DNA of 64,000 nucleotides from Rhizobium sp. Root482 (GCF_001426565.1 NZ_LMFA01000024.1:302495-366494), one strand, 5' to 3'; shown: positions 9,081-17,123, counted from the stretch's first letter. The notes: generated from the sequence alone by a model not told the origin. Numbers and translations: made by a program.

Positions 9081-9533
9081 TTAGCCGGCATCGTTCGGTG
9101 GCCAGTTCTGCGTCTTGATCCTGCTGACCCATTCAAGGAAATCGGCGAGATCGTTGAGCTGCTGCTCGGTCAGATTGAATTGCGGCATCTGGCGGCGGCC
9201 TTCGATGCCAGTTGGTTGGGAGGCCATCCATCCCTTCAGCGTTTCGCGGGCACCTTCCGGATCCGTGTCGCCGCCCCAGCGCTTCCAGACATTGCCGATC
9301 TCGGGCGCGAAATAGGCGCCTTCACCGAGAAGCGTGTGACAATTGATGCAGGAGTTCTGTTCCCAGACATGCTTGCCGCGCGCGACCCCGTCCGTCAGGG
9401 TCGACTCGTCGGTGGAGGTGGTGCGCATGTAGTAGTGACTATGGGCGGTGAGCCCTATGAAGATTGCGAAGAAGAAAGCCGATCCGCCGTAAAAGACGTT
9501 GCGGGCTCCTGTTTTTGTAAGGCGTTCAGCCAT
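9081..9533 (-). CDS. norC: NorC, cytochrome c subunit of nitric oxide reductase
   Basis: This 150-aa protein has one N-terminal membrane anchor (about 13-32) and one haem c motif CINCH at 62-66, followed by the NorC hallmark HTLLGEGAYFAPE and a QMPQ axial-ligand region near residue 116. It receives electrons from soluble cytochromes and passes them to NorB. The ATG at 9533 is chosen over a TTG at 9554 because it has an AGGGGA ribosome site at good spacing and matches the usual NorC start (AERLTKTGARNVFYGG). It is the first gene of norCBQD, with an NnrR-type box 105 bases upstream. Confidence 0.96.
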   Translation of the reverse strand: MAERLTKTGARNVFYGGSAFFFAIFIGLTAHSHYYMRTTSTDESTLTDGVARGKHVWEQNSCINCHTLLGEGAYFAPEIGNVWKRWGGDTDPEGARETLKGWMASQPTGIEGRRQMPQFNLTEQQLNDLADFLEWVSRIKTQNWPPNDAG

Positions 9534-9637
9534 CCGAAGTCCCCTTGGTTCCAACCGGCCGCCCGTTCCCCGGCTGTCACGACGCGGAGAAACCTGAACG
9601 GCCCTGCCTTCGATGGGATTTTTTCAGGCCTGCTTCT

Positions 9638-9651
9638 TTGCGATTAGGCAA
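9638..9651. promoter_or_regulatory. NnrR/FNR-type box upstream of norCBQD
   Basis: TTGCGATTAGGCAA fits TTGNN-N4-NNCAA and resembles NnrR boxes, which tend to have C/G-rich inner bases. It lies in the 193-base gap between norF and norC, 105 bases from the norC ATG. Confidence 0.65.
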
Positions 9652-9726
9652 ACAAAACACGGCTCGTCGCCGGAAGCCGGGCATTCGCGTAACGGACGGC
9701 CCTGCTTGCGCGACCTTGGGGCTTCG

Positions 9727-10014
9727 TCAGGAGGCGAGCCAGCGCATGATCCACGCCTTGGACAGGATCAGCACGGCGAAGAACACGACCCAGGCCACGA
9801 GCGCCGTCGTCAGTGCCGGCCGCCGGCCGCGCAGGTCCATGAAATCGAGGATGATCAGCCGCGCCTTGATGATCGTGAGCGCCAGCAGCGCGGCGAGTAC
9901 CGAGATCGGAAGGGCTTCCTGCTTCCATTGCGCGGCCAGAAGGCCGGTGGCGAGGCCAAGAAGCAGGATGCAGCGGGTGCTGGCAGACAATCTTGCGGAA
10001 TCTGCTGTTTTCAT
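9727..10014 (-). CDS. norF: NorF, small membrane protein of the nor cluster (cytochrome oxidase subunit IV-like)
   Basis: This 95-aa protein has three hydrophobic helices and the segment LTIIKARLIILDFMDLRG, typical of NorF and of cytochrome-c-oxidase subunit IV-like proteins. It is needed for full NO reductase activity in some denitrifiers, but its exact role is unclear. The ATG at 10014 follows the norE stop by five bases. A GTG at 10023 would overlap the norE stop and is an alternative start. It forms a two-gene unit norEF. Confidence 0.85.
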   Translation of the reverse strand: MKTADSARLSASTRCILLLGLATGLLAAQWKQEALPISVLAALLALTIIKARLIILDFMDLRGRRPALTTALVAWVVFFAVLILSKAWIMRWLAS

Positions 10015-10019
10015 GGTTC

Positions 10020-10571
10020 TCACCCTAGATAGATCAGAGGAAACATCACGAGCCAGATAAGGTCGATGACATGCCAGACCGTGGCCAGGAGGACGATATT
10101 GGAGCGTTCGGGCTTGCAGGCGACCAGCACGAAAAGAATCGCGATGAACGCCACATGCGCCAGGTGGAAGCCGGTGAGCATGAAATAGAGCTCGAAGAAC
10201 GAGTGGAAGGCGTCGTCACCGGCGAACCGCCACTCGAAACTGTATTCGAGAAGTTTCAACCCGACGAACAGGAACCCCAGCCCCGCCGCAAGCAAGAGGT
10301 GGAGGCGCTGCTGCCGCCTGCCGGCATTTTCCCGCGCCGCCAGTGCCGCCTGCCAGCCGCTGGTCAGGAGTACGATGGTGTTGATGCTCGCCAGTCGCGG
10401 CGACAGATGCAGCTTCGCTACCGCGAAACTGTCGGCATTGAGGACCGACATGACGACGAAGCCGAGGAACAGGATGGCAAACGCCCCCAGTTCGCTCCAT
10501 ACGAGGATCCAAAGAAGCAGATCGTCGCCTTCGTCGGTGGTCTCCGACGGCGACAAGGGGGCTATTGTCAT
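10020..10571 (-). CDS. norE: NorE, cytochrome c oxidase subunit III-like protein
   Basis: This 183-aa protein has five hydrophobic helices and subunit-III-like features: LWILVWSELGAFAILFLGF at the N-terminus, ELYFMLTGFHLAHV in the middle, and ATVWHVIDLIWLVMFPLIYL at the end. NorE supports nitric oxide reductase function without carrying its own redox centre. The ATG at 10571 has GGAG six bases upstream. Another ATG two codons earlier (10577) is too close to that site, and the longer open frame to 10640 would run through the NnrR-type box at 10627-10640. Confidence 0.88.
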   Translation of the reverse strand: MTIAPLSPSETTDEGDDLLLWILVWSELGAFAILFLGFVVMSVLNADSFAVAKLHLSPRLASINTIVLLTSGWQAALAARENAGRRQQRLHLLLAAGLGFLFVGLKLLEYSFEWRFAGDDAFHSFFELYFMLTGFHLAHVAFIAILFVLVACKPERSNIVLLATVWHVIDLIWLVMFPLIYLG

Positions 10572-10626
10572 TGGCATCTCCAGCTGCAGGCCGGGCGGAA
10601 AATGCGACGATCGCCCCCGTCGCTCT

Positions 10627-10640
10627 TTGTCGTGTCGCAA
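10627..10640. promoter_or_regulatory. NnrR-type box between norEF and nnrU
   Basis: TTGTCGTGTCGCAA fits TTGNN-N4-NNCAA. It lies 56 bases before norE (leftward) and 51 bases before the 51-aa gene at 10691 (rightward), so one site could serve both directions. Confidence 0.6.
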
Positions 10641-10690
10641 AGACGGCGGCGATCCATGCTCTAGGATGGCTTGAAACCAGGAGCAGGATC

Positions 10691-10846
10691 ATGACCGACG
10701 CCCAGATAGGCCTTGCCGTCGCCACCCCCATCATCGTCGTCTTTGCGATCGCGCTTCATCGCATGGGCGTGCTGCAGCGCTATAGCGCCGTTTCCGCGGT
10801 GATCGCCTCGGTGGCGATCGCCGTGGTTCTTTTCGTCCAGCAATGA
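10691..10846 (+). CDS. 51-aa small membrane protein upstream of nnrU
   Basis: This is a predicted 51-aa protein with two hydrophobic helices (ATPIIVVFAIAL and SAVIASVAIAVVLFVQ) joined by a short loop HRMGVLQRYS. An AGGA ribosome site precedes the ATG at 10691. The frame is open further upstream, but that part crosses the NnrR-type box and is not protein-like. It lies 40 bases before nnrU on the same strand and is probably co-transcribed. No family is recognised; a role in the NO-reduction system is inferred only from position. Confidence 0.65.
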   Translation: MTDAQIGLAVATPIIVVFAIALHRMGVLQRYSAVSAVIASVAIAVVLFVQQ

Positions 10847-10886
10847 TATCGCGGATACGGTTCGAACGATCGAGGAGAGTGACGGC

Positions 10887-11570
10887 GTGAGCGAAGTTCT
10901 TCTGGCATTCGCCTTCTTCCTGGCGCTGCATTCCATTCCGGCGCTGCCGGCGGTGCGTGCGAACCTGGTCGGCCTCGTCGGGCATCGAGCCTATATCTCT
11001 CTCTATTCCATCGCCTCGGTCATCGCGCTTGCCTGGCTGTTCCACGCGGCGCTCCAACTCGACTATGTGGAAATCTGGGCGCCGGCGCCCTGGCAGGCCT
11101 GGGTGACGCTCGTCCTCGCCCCGATCGGCATTTTCCTCGTGCTCGGCGGCCTGTTCAGCGCCAATCCCTTCTCGATCTCGTTTCGAAAGACACGGGACAA
11201 TGCCGATGCGATTGTCGGCGTGACGCGGCATCCGGTGTTGTGGGGTTTCCTGTTCTGGTCGCTCGCCCATCTCGCCCCGAACGGCGATCTCCGCTCCCTC
11301 ATCCTGTTCGGCGGGCTTGCGCTGTTCTCGGCCCTGGGTTTCCTGATGCTGGAGCGCCGTGCGAGAAAGCGTTGGGGCGGGCGGTGGGAGGCGCTTTCGA
11401 GCCGCAATTCGGTCCTGCCCTTTGCCGCCATCCTCGGCGGTCGCGCACCTCTCAGGCTCGATGCCCCGACCGCGGCCGCGGTGCTCCTGACCGTGCTCAT
11501 CACCGCATGGCTGCTTCTCGGCGGGCATGCGGTCCTTTTCGGGGCCGACCCGCTCCTGCTTGTCCGATAG
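10887..11570 (+). CDS. nnrU: NnrU-family membrane protein
   Basis: This 227-aa protein has six or seven membrane spans and the NnrU/isoprenylcysteine-methyltransferase-like core: GHRAYISLYSIASV, FSANPFSISFRK, and VGVTRHPVLWGFLFWSLAHL. In alphaproteobacterial denitrifiers, NnrU is encoded beside nnrR and nor genes and affects nitrite and nitric oxide reduction; its molecular role is unresolved. The start is a GTG at 10887 with a GAGGAGAG ribosome site. It follows the 51-aa gene. Confidence 0.88.
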   Translation: MSEVLLAFAFFLALHSIPALPAVRANLVGLVGHRAYISLYSIASVIALAWLFHAALQLDYVEIWAPAPWQAWVTLVLAPIGIFLVLGGLFSANPFSISFRKTRDNADAIVGVTRHPVLWGFLFWSLAHLAPNGDLRSLILFGGLALFSALGFLMLERRARKRWGGRWEALSSRNSVLPFAAILGGRAPLRLDAPTAAAVLLTVLITAWLLLGGHAVLFGADPLLLVR

Positions 11571-11613
11571 AACGGATACCGGTCTTAAGGCTCTGCTTTG
11601 CATCCAGCGTCTC

Positions 11614-11805
11614 TCAACGCAACGGCATGCGGCTTTCGAGAAGATCGACGAAAAGCGCGGCCTCGCTGGAAAAGCCGGGTGCGCAGGAGACGAATTCCAT
11701 GAGCGTGTCGCGGGCCGGGAGAGGGCGCATCGCGCTCACCGGCCTTGCCACGCCACCGGCGTCGGGACGGGAACCGGTCGTTGGGGTCGTTGAAAACTTG
11801 CTCAT
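11614..11805 (-). CDS. 63-aa hypothetical protein in the nnr region
   Basis: A short basic protein (MSKFSTTPTTGSRPD to SRMPLR) whose ATG overlaps the stop of the preceding gene (ATGA at 11802-11805), a strong sign of translational coupling. The C-terminal half (TLMEFVSCAPGFSSEAALFVDLL) looks amphipathic and contains one cysteine. No family is recognised. It is the second gene of a leftward pair that starts behind an NnrR-type box, so nitrogen-oxide-induced expression is likely. It is convergent with nnrU. Confidence 0.55.
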   Translation of the reverse strand: MSKFSTTPTTGSRPDAGGVARPVSAMRPLPARDTLMEFVSCAPGFSSEAALFVDLLESRMPLR

Positions 11806-12182
11806 GACAGGACCGCTCCATCTTCGCCGCCGCCAATCGCTCTCATCAATTGCGCGCCGAAGCGGGCCTGTATGGCGAGATCGTCGAACAAGAGGGCGGC
11901 CTCCTCGATGACGCCGGCGTCGCTTTCCGCCGGTGCCTCGCCGAGATCGCGCAGAAGATCGGTCAGCTTTATGATCTTTTCCCGTTGCCGGACGGCGGCC
12001 GCGAGCAAATCTTCCGCCGCCAGCTCCGTTTCGCGCCGCTCCAGCCCGACGAGCGCCTGATCGACGGCATCGCGGCAGTTGCAATCGGCACCGTCGGTGC
12101 GGATGATCGACCGGACGAGATGGATGATGGCCTGGACATTGGCGATGGTCCGTGCCGCCGGCAAAGCGGAATTGGCGCTCAT
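11802..12182 (-). CDS. 126-aa hypothetical helical protein in the nnr region
   Basis: A soluble, mostly helical protein. The N-terminus (ARTIANVQAIIHLVRSII) is followed by CNCRDAVDQALVGLERRE and a long charged helix. The CNC pair near residue 33 could bind metal. The ATG at 12182 has AGGAG about ten bases upstream and is preferred to the farther ATG at 12224. No known family is recognised. The gene faces away from the hemerythrin-like gene; an NnrR-type box lies between them, 80 bases from this start. Confidence 0.65.
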   Translation of the reverse strand: MSANSALPAARTIANVQAIIHLVRSIIRTDGADCNCRDAVDQALVGLERRETELAAEDLLAAAVRQREKIIKLTDLLRDLGEAPAESDAGVIEEAALLFDDLAIQARFGAQLMRAIGGGEDGAVLS

Positions 12183-12261
12183 CACTGGTGTTCTCCTGTC
12201 TGCGGTGCTGCATTCGCGAAACATGGTCGGGCCTTTTTAGGAGGCGAGCGGCATCCGTTCT

Positions 12262-12275
12262 TTGTCCGGGCGCAA
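12262..12275. promoter_or_regulatory. NnrR-type box between the helical protein and hemerythrin-like genes
   Basis: TTGTCCGGGCGCAA shares the TTGTC...CGCAA arms of the box at 10627-10640. It is placed to drive the leftward gene at 12182, the rightward gene at 12400, or both. Confidence 0.6.
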
Positions 12276-12399
12276 AGAGGCGAGTGGCGCCTGGCGCTAT
12301 GCTTTCCTCATCGGGCGGGCAACCGGCGATCAATGCCTGCGGCTGCCGCGCTCATGGGCGGGCCGCCGGGCATGCCCCCGCCCGTCGGAGATATCTGCC

Positions 12400-12873
12400 A
12401 TGACCATAGCGCCGAATATTGGCGGGTTTACCGCGCTCGATGAAAGCCACCGCGAATTGCTCTGGTGGTGCGATGTGCTGGAGGCGATCGCCGAATACCT
12501 CCCCTGCCGGGTTGATGAGCAGGTCTGCAGGAGGATGTCCACCCGCCTGGTTCCCCTGGTGGAGGAGACATGGACGCTGGCGGAACATCTCATATTTCCC
12601 GATATCGATCACTGCGTCGCCGTAAAGACGCCGGACGGCAATCAGCGGCAACCGCCTATGGACCATCCCTGCAACTGCGCCGCTGCCCGGGACGTGATCG
12701 CCCTGTTTCAGGACATGCGGGAGGGCAAGCCACTGTCCTCGCCGGCCGCGGCAAGCCATTGCCTGCGGTCCTTCACGCGCCGGATGCGCTGCGGGATTAT
12801 TTTCGAGAGAAATTCTGTTTCCAGGTTGGGTTCGGATCAGTGCCCGCGTGACGAGCCGGTCGCAGTCTGCTGA
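12400..12873 (+). CDS. Hemerythrin-like protein with degenerate metal ligands
   Basis: This 157-aa protein matches the layout of hemerythrin/HHE proteins found next to nnrR in denitrifiers: an N-terminal LDESHRELLWWCDVLEAIAEYLP, a middle LVEETWTLAEHLIFPDI, and a C-terminal CLRSFTRRMRCGIIFERNS. In typical relatives the last helix reads about RRHxxFEREH; here the first His is replaced (RCG) and the final His is lost, so a complete di-iron site is doubtful. A CGGAG ribosome site precedes the ATG. An NnrR-type box lies 125 bases upstream. It converges on nnrR. Confidence 0.65.
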   Translation: MTIAPNIGGFTALDESHRELLWWCDVLEAIAEYLPCRVDEQVCRRMSTRLVPLVEETWTLAEHLIFPDIDHCVAVKTPDGNQRQPPMDHPCNCAAARDVIALFQDMREGKPLSSPAAASHCLRSFTRRMRCGIIFERNSVSRLGSDQCPRDEPVAVC

Positions 12874-12894
12874 TCAGACCCCGGCCCGGGCCGT

Positions 12895-13560
12895 TCACAC
12901 CCTGCGCAGCGCTGCAATATCGCCGATGCGGACGATCCGGCCTTGCACGGCGACACCGGCGGATTTGAGCGTGGCGAACGCACGCGAAAGCGCCTCGGGC
13001 GTCAGGCCGAGTTTCCCCGCAAGCAGGTTTTTCTGGAAGGGAAGGTGGATCGTCGCGTGCTGCTGTTCCAGCATGCAGTGGCTGAGCAGGTAATTGGTCA
13101 CGCGCTGCAGCGCCGTGTCCAGGCGGTCGCTGGCTATGCATTCCATCAGGTCGAGCAGATGGCCGGCCATGAGCCGCATGAGGGCGCCGCTGATATCCCT
13201 GTCCATATGCGCCAGCGCCTTGACCTCGGCGAGATCGAACCGGGCGACCATCACGGCGCCGGCGGCATGGGCGCTGTAGGCATAGGTGGAGCCACCGGCG
13301 ACCAGGCATTCGGCAAAACTGTCTCCTGGCTCGCAAATGCGGATATCGATCGCGCGGCCGTCGGCATTTGCCTTGCATAAGCGCACATAGCCCTGCAGCA
13401 GGCAGAAGATCGACGTCGCTTCGGCGCCTTCCCGAATGATGATCTCGCGCGGCCCGAACCACATCAGTTCGCCATATTCGGCCAGCCGTTCCGCGGATAC
13501 GCGGTCAAGGCCTTCAAAGAGCTTCGAGCGCGCCAAAAGGGACGTCTCTATGGGCATCAT
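12895..13560 (-). CDS. nnrR: NnrR, Crp/Fnr-family regulator of NO and nitrite reduction
   Basis: This 221-aa Crp/Fnr protein has an N-terminal cyclic-nucleotide-binding-like beta-roll (FGPREIIIREGAEATSIFCLLQGYVRL) and a C-terminal winged helix (QKNLLAGKLGLTPEALSRAFATLKSAGV near 175-203). It lacks the N-terminal cysteine cluster of FNR, as expected for the NnrR/Nnr/DnrD group, which senses NO and activates nir, nor and nnr genes. The recognition helix sequence suits a TTG-CAA-type box, of which six copies occur in this window. One lies 56 bases before its own start. GGAG precedes the ATG. Confidence 0.9.
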   Translation of the reverse strand: MMPIETSLLARSKLFEGLDRVSAERLAEYGELMWFGPREIIIREGAEATSIFCLLQGYVRLCKANADGRAIDIRICEPGDSFAECLVAGGSTYAYSAHAAGAVMVARFDLAEVKALAHMDRDISGALMRLMAGHLLDLMECIASDRLDTALQRVTNYLLSHCMLEQQHATIHLPFQKNLLAGKLGLTPEALSRAFATLKSAGVAVQGRIVRIGDIAALRRV

Positions 13561-13615
13561 CGCATCTCCGGTAACTGACAGGGTGCGAATTTAGCCCGTA
13601 AGGCGATAATCCTGT

Positions 13616-13629
13616 TTGACCTCGATCAA
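13616..13629. promoter_or_regulatory. FNR-type box upstream of nnrR
   Basis: TTGACCTCGATCAA is close to the FNR/FixK consensus TTGAT-N4-ATCAA and sits 56 bases before nnrR. It suggests oxygen control (or autoregulation) of nnrR, so that the block is switched on by low oxygen plus NO. Confidence 0.7.
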
Positions 13630-13654
13630 GCTTGCTGGACTGAATGCCAATATT

Positions 13655-14524
13655 CTAGCGATCTCGCCCATTCTCCCAATGGAGCAACATCAGGATCGCC
13701 AGGAAGATAACGGTACCACCTATGATGACCGCCAGTTGGATTGGCTCTCCGAACAGCGTAAGACCGAAGACCAGAGCCAGCGGCAGGCGGATGAAATCGA
13801 CGACGACGAGAAGGGAGGCGTCCGCGAGCTTCATTGCCCGGGCAAAGGCGAGCTGCGCCATCAGGCCGCCGACGCCCTGCAGAGCCATGAGGCCCAGCGC
13901 GTAAAGCGAAGGTGTCTCCCAGACCGGCAGCGCGAACAGCAAGGCGACTGGAACGGTGATGACGAGATTGAGCCAGGCGATGCGCAGCGGATCCTCGCGT
14001 CCTGCAGAGACCTTCATCAAAAGCGCGACCGCCGCCAGCCCGATTGCTCCGGCAAGAGCCCAGGCTGCGCCGGCATTCAGCGTGGCGGCGCCCGGTTGCA
14101 GCACGATCATCACCCCGGCAAAGCCAAGCACCAGCGCCGCAATGCGGGCGGCATAGAATTTTTCGCCAAGGAAAATCACGGAGCCCAGCATCACGAAAAG
14201 GGGCATGGTGAAAGCGATGGCCGTCGCCGAGGAGAGCGGCATCTGCGTGACCGCCATGAAGCCTGCCACCAGTGCCAGAAGCTTGATGACCGCGCGGATC
14301 GCATGAACCCAGAAGAAGCTGTTGGTGTCGCTGTAAAGCTTGCTGCGCGGGAAGATCGCGTAGATGGCGATCAGGCTGAACAGATTGCGAAAGAAGACGA
14401 TGCCGAGCGGATGTATTTCGCCGGCAATCAACCGGACGATGACACCGTCCATGGCTGCGACGACGGAATTTCCGGCCATGAACAATGCGCCCGCGACGAT
14501 CGCGGGCATGGCGTAGGATTTCAT
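13655..14524 (-). CDS. EamA/DMT-family transporter
   Basis: This 289-aa protein has ten membrane spans in two EamA repeats (about 1-140 and 145-280), with typical features FFRNLFSLIAI and GEKFYAARIAALVLGFAGVMIV. DMT proteins export or import small metabolites. The ATG at 14524 overlaps the stop of the upstream ABC ATPase (ATGA), so it is the last gene of the ABC operon and translationally coupled. That placement suggests export of a by-product or uptake of a related compound from the same pathway. The substrate is not predictable from sequence. Confidence 0.85.
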   Translation of the reverse strand: MKSYAMPAIVAGALFMAGNSVVAAMDGVIVRLIAGEIHPLGIVFFRNLFSLIAIYAIFPRSKLYSDTNSFFWVHAIRAVIKLLALVAGFMAVTQMPLSSATAIAFTMPLFVMLGSVIFLGEKFYAARIAALVLGFAGVMIVLQPGAATLNAGAAWALAGAIGLAAVALLMKVSAGREDPLRIAWLNLVITVPVALLFALPVWETPSLYALGLMALQGVGGLMAQLAFARAMKLADASLLVVVDFIRLPLALVFGLTLFGEPIQLAVIIGGTVIFLAILMLLHWENGRDR

Positions 14525-16179
14525 GCCGGCAGCGGCACGATGGAAGGCGCCGCCTCCCATTTCGGGCGCGGTGTCGCGTTCATGAGCTGGCGCGTATAGG
14601 CATGCTGCGGATTGCGGAAGATCTCCTCTGTCCTTGCATGTTCGACGATCGCGCCATTCTTCATGACGATGATGCGATCCGCGAAATGACGCACGATCGG
14701 CAGGTCATGGGTAATGAAGATATAGGCAAGGCCAAGCCGGTCGCGCAGCTGCGCCAGGAGATCGATGACCTGCACCTGCACGGAAACGTCAAGCGCGGAG
14801 ACGGCTTCGTCGCAGACGATCAGTTCCGGGTCGCAGGCAAGCGCCCGGGCAATCGCGATGCGTTGGCGCTGGCCGCCGGAAAACTGGTGCGGATACCGGT
14901 CCGCATGCTCGGGCTTCAGGCCGACGAGGCCAAGCAGTTCGACGACGCGGTCGCGCCAGCGCGGCTTGTCGAGAATGTCCTTGTGGATGCGCCAGGGTTC
15001 GGAGACGATATCGAAAATGGTCATACGCGGGTTCATGGAGCTGTAGGGGTCCTGGAACACCATCTGGACCTTGCGGCGGAATCCCAGCAGTTCCTTTGCG
15101 TCCATCTTGAAGATGTCGCGTCCGTGAAACAGGGCTTCGCCGTTTGAGACGTCATTGAGACGCAGGAGAACGCGTGCGACGGTGGACTTGCCCGAACCGC
15201 TTTCGCCGACAATGCCGATGGTCTCGCCCTTCGCCACCGTGAAGCTCAAATCCTTCACCGCATGCAACTGGGTGGATTTGGTAAAAATACCGGACGAAAT
15301 TCCGTAATATTTGTCGAGGTTCCTGACTTCGAGGATAGGCGCGCCGATAACGGCCGTCGAACGACGATCGGAACCATCGACGCCATCCGCATGTGGCAGG
15401 GCGTTGATCAGGGTCCTGGTATAGCTGTGCTGCGGGTTTTCGAAAACCGCCCGCGCCTGACCTTCCTCCACGATGCGGCCGGAATTCATGACGATCACCC
15501 GGTCGGCCATCGACGCGGCCACCTCGAGATCATGGGTGATCATGATGATCGCCAGCCCATCCTCGGCCTGCAGTTTTTTCAGAAGATCGAGAATCTGTGC
15601 CTGTACGCTGACATCGAGCGCCGTCGTCGGCTCGTCGGCAATCAGGATTTCGGGGCGCAGCGCGATCGCCATGCCGATCATGATGCGCTGGCGCTGCCCG
15701 CCGGAGAACTGGTGCGGATATTGGTCGATGCGTTTTTCCGGTTCGGGAATGCCAACACGGCCGAGAATCTCGATTGCCTTGGCACGCGCCTCCGCCCCGG
15801 CTGCCACCCCATGCGCGGAAAAGACTTCTGCCAGTTGCCAGCCGATCGGATAGACCGGATTGAGATGCGAAAGCGGGTCCTGGAAGATCATGGCGATCTT
15901 CTTGCCGTTCAGGTCGCGTCGCTCCTCAATGCCGCAATCGTCGAGATTCTTGCCGCGATAGGTGATGGTTCCCGAACAGATGTCGCCCGGCGGCGTGTCG
16001 ATCAGGCCCATGATGGCGCTGGCGCTGACGGATTTTCCGGATCCGGATTCGCCCAGGATGACCAGCGTTTCGCCGGCATCCACATGGAAGCTGACGCCGT
16101 TGGTAGCGCGGAACGCGCCGCCGAGAGACAGGAAATCGACGGTCAGGTCCTGGACTTCGAGAAGGTGGGGAGCGGTCAT
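14521..16179 (-). CDS. Fused dipeptide/oligopeptide-class ABC transporter ATPase (two nucleotide-binding domains)
   Basis: This 552-aa protein combines two ABC ATPase domains of the DppD and DppF types. Each half has a Walker A (GESGSGKSV and GESGSGKST), a signature FSGGQRQRI and a Walker B leading to DEPTTALDVS or DEAVSALDVS. Such fused forms replace two separate ATPases. It starts at an ATGA overlap with the permease gene upstream and overlaps the DMT transporter downstream. With two permeases and a family-5 binding protein it forms an importer; given the neighbouring sugar-acid enzymes, the substrate may not be a peptide. Confidence 0.93.
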   Translation of the reverse strand: MTAPHLLEVQDLTVDFLSLGGAFRATNGVSFHVDAGETLVILGESGSGKSVSASAIMGLIDTPPGDICSGTITYRGKNLDDCGIEERRDLNGKKIAMIFQDPLSHLNPVYPIGWQLAEVFSAHGVAAGAEARAKAIEILGRVGIPEPEKRIDQYPHQFSGGQRQRIMIGMAIALRPEILIADEPTTALDVSVQAQILDLLKKLQAEDGLAIIMITHDLEVAASMADRVIVMNSGRIVEEGQARAVFENPQHSYTRTLINALPHADGVDGSDRRSTAVIGAPILEVRNLDKYYGISSGIFTKSTQLHAVKDLSFTVAKGETIGIVGESGSGKSTVARVLLRLNDVSNGEALFHGRDIFKMDAKELLGFRRKVQMVFQDPYSSMNPRMTIFDIVSEPWRIHKDILDKPRWRDRVVELLGLVGLKPEHADRYPHQFSGGQRQRIAIARALACDPELIVCDEAVSALDVSVQVQVIDLLAQLRDRLGLAYIFITHDLPIVRHFADRIIVMKNGAIVEHARTEEIFRNPQHAYTRQLMNATPRPKWEAAPSIVPLPA

Positions 16180-17123
16180 GAGCGTTTCTCCGGAATGCCC
16201 TTTTTCGAACGGGCAAGCTCGATGCGCCAGCGCTGCTGCGGATCGGCATAGGTGCGCCACCAGTTGGAGAGAATATTGAGCGACAAGGTCGTGAGCAGGA
16301 TGGCGAGACCCGGCCAGAAGGCGATCCACCAGGCATTGGATAGATAGCCGCGGCCCGTGGCCACCATGGCTCCCCAGGTGAATTCCGGTGCCTGGATGCC
16401 GAGGCCAAGGAAGCTCAGCGAGGATTCAGCCAGAACGACAGTGGCAAAGTCGATGGCACCGATGGTGACGAGCGTCGGAAGGACGACCGGCGCGATATGG
16501 CGGAAAACGATACGCATATGGCCAGCCCCAAGTGCCATCGCAGCGCTGACGAACATGCGCTCGCGCACTTCGAGCACTTCGGCGCGGGTCGTGCGCAGAT
16601 AAATCGGAATACGCGTGACGGCCAATACGATGATGAGGTTGATGACCGAGGGGCCGAGACTGAAGAGGACGATCAATGCCAGAAGCAGCGAGGGGAAACT
16701 CATGACGATATCGGCGACGCGCATGATGACATTGCTGAGCGGCCCGCGCGAATAGCCGGCGATCAGGCCGAGAAAGCCGCCGATCAGCATGGAAAAGAAC
16801 ACGGCGAAAAGTGCGATGCCGAGCGTGTTCTGGGCACCGACGATCAGGCGGGCCAGCAGGCTGCGGCCGAGCGTGTCGGCGCCCAGCACATAGATCCAGC
16901 CCTGGGAGAGACTGAAGGGCGCCATGTTGCGCGCGCGGAAATTCGGTTTGTCGATCAGATCGCCCATCAGCCACGGGCCGACGACCGCACAGATGACCAC
17001 AAGCGCCAGGAAGATCACGGCGGCCAGCGCCAGCCTGTTGCGGGCAACCAGCCGAAGAACCTGGAAGCGTCCGGCGTTTTTCTGCTTGGTGTCTGCAGGA
17101 ATGGTCATCGCTGGCATACTCAT
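16176..17123 (-). CDS. ABC transporter permease (DppC type)
   Basis: This 315-aa inner-membrane permease has a DppC-type N-terminal region followed by six spans and the EAA-type loop (SAAMALGAGHMRIVFRHIAPVVLP), ending with the conserved SSLSFLGLGIQAPEFTWG. The ATG at 17123 overlaps the stop of the DppB-type permease (ATGA). Internal ATGs at 17117 and 17108 are possible but break that overlap. Second permease of the leftward importer operon. Confidence 0.92.
   Translation of the reverse strand: MSMPAMTIPADTKQKNAGRFQVLRLVARNRLALAAVIFLALVVICAVVGPWLMGDLIDKPNFRARNMAPFSLSQGWIYVLGADTLGRSLLARLIVGAQNTLGIALFAVFFSMLIGGFLGLIAGYSRGPLSNVIMRVADIVMSFPSLLLALIVLFSLGPSVINLIIVLAVTRIPIYLRTTRAEVLEVRERMFVSAAMALGAGHMRIVFRHIAPVVLPTLVTIGAIDFATVVLAESSLSFLGLGIQAPEFTWGAMVATGRGYLSNAWWIAFWPGLAILLTTLSLNILSNWWRTYADPQQRWRIELARSKKGIPEKRS

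Noticed and set aside
12570..12851. Possible frameshift in the hemerythrin-like gene, with an alternative frame ending DALRDYFREKF
   Set aside because: The chosen frame keeps a family-like final helix (RRMRCGIIFERNS), so no frameshift is needed; the alternative frame lacks the N-terminal half.
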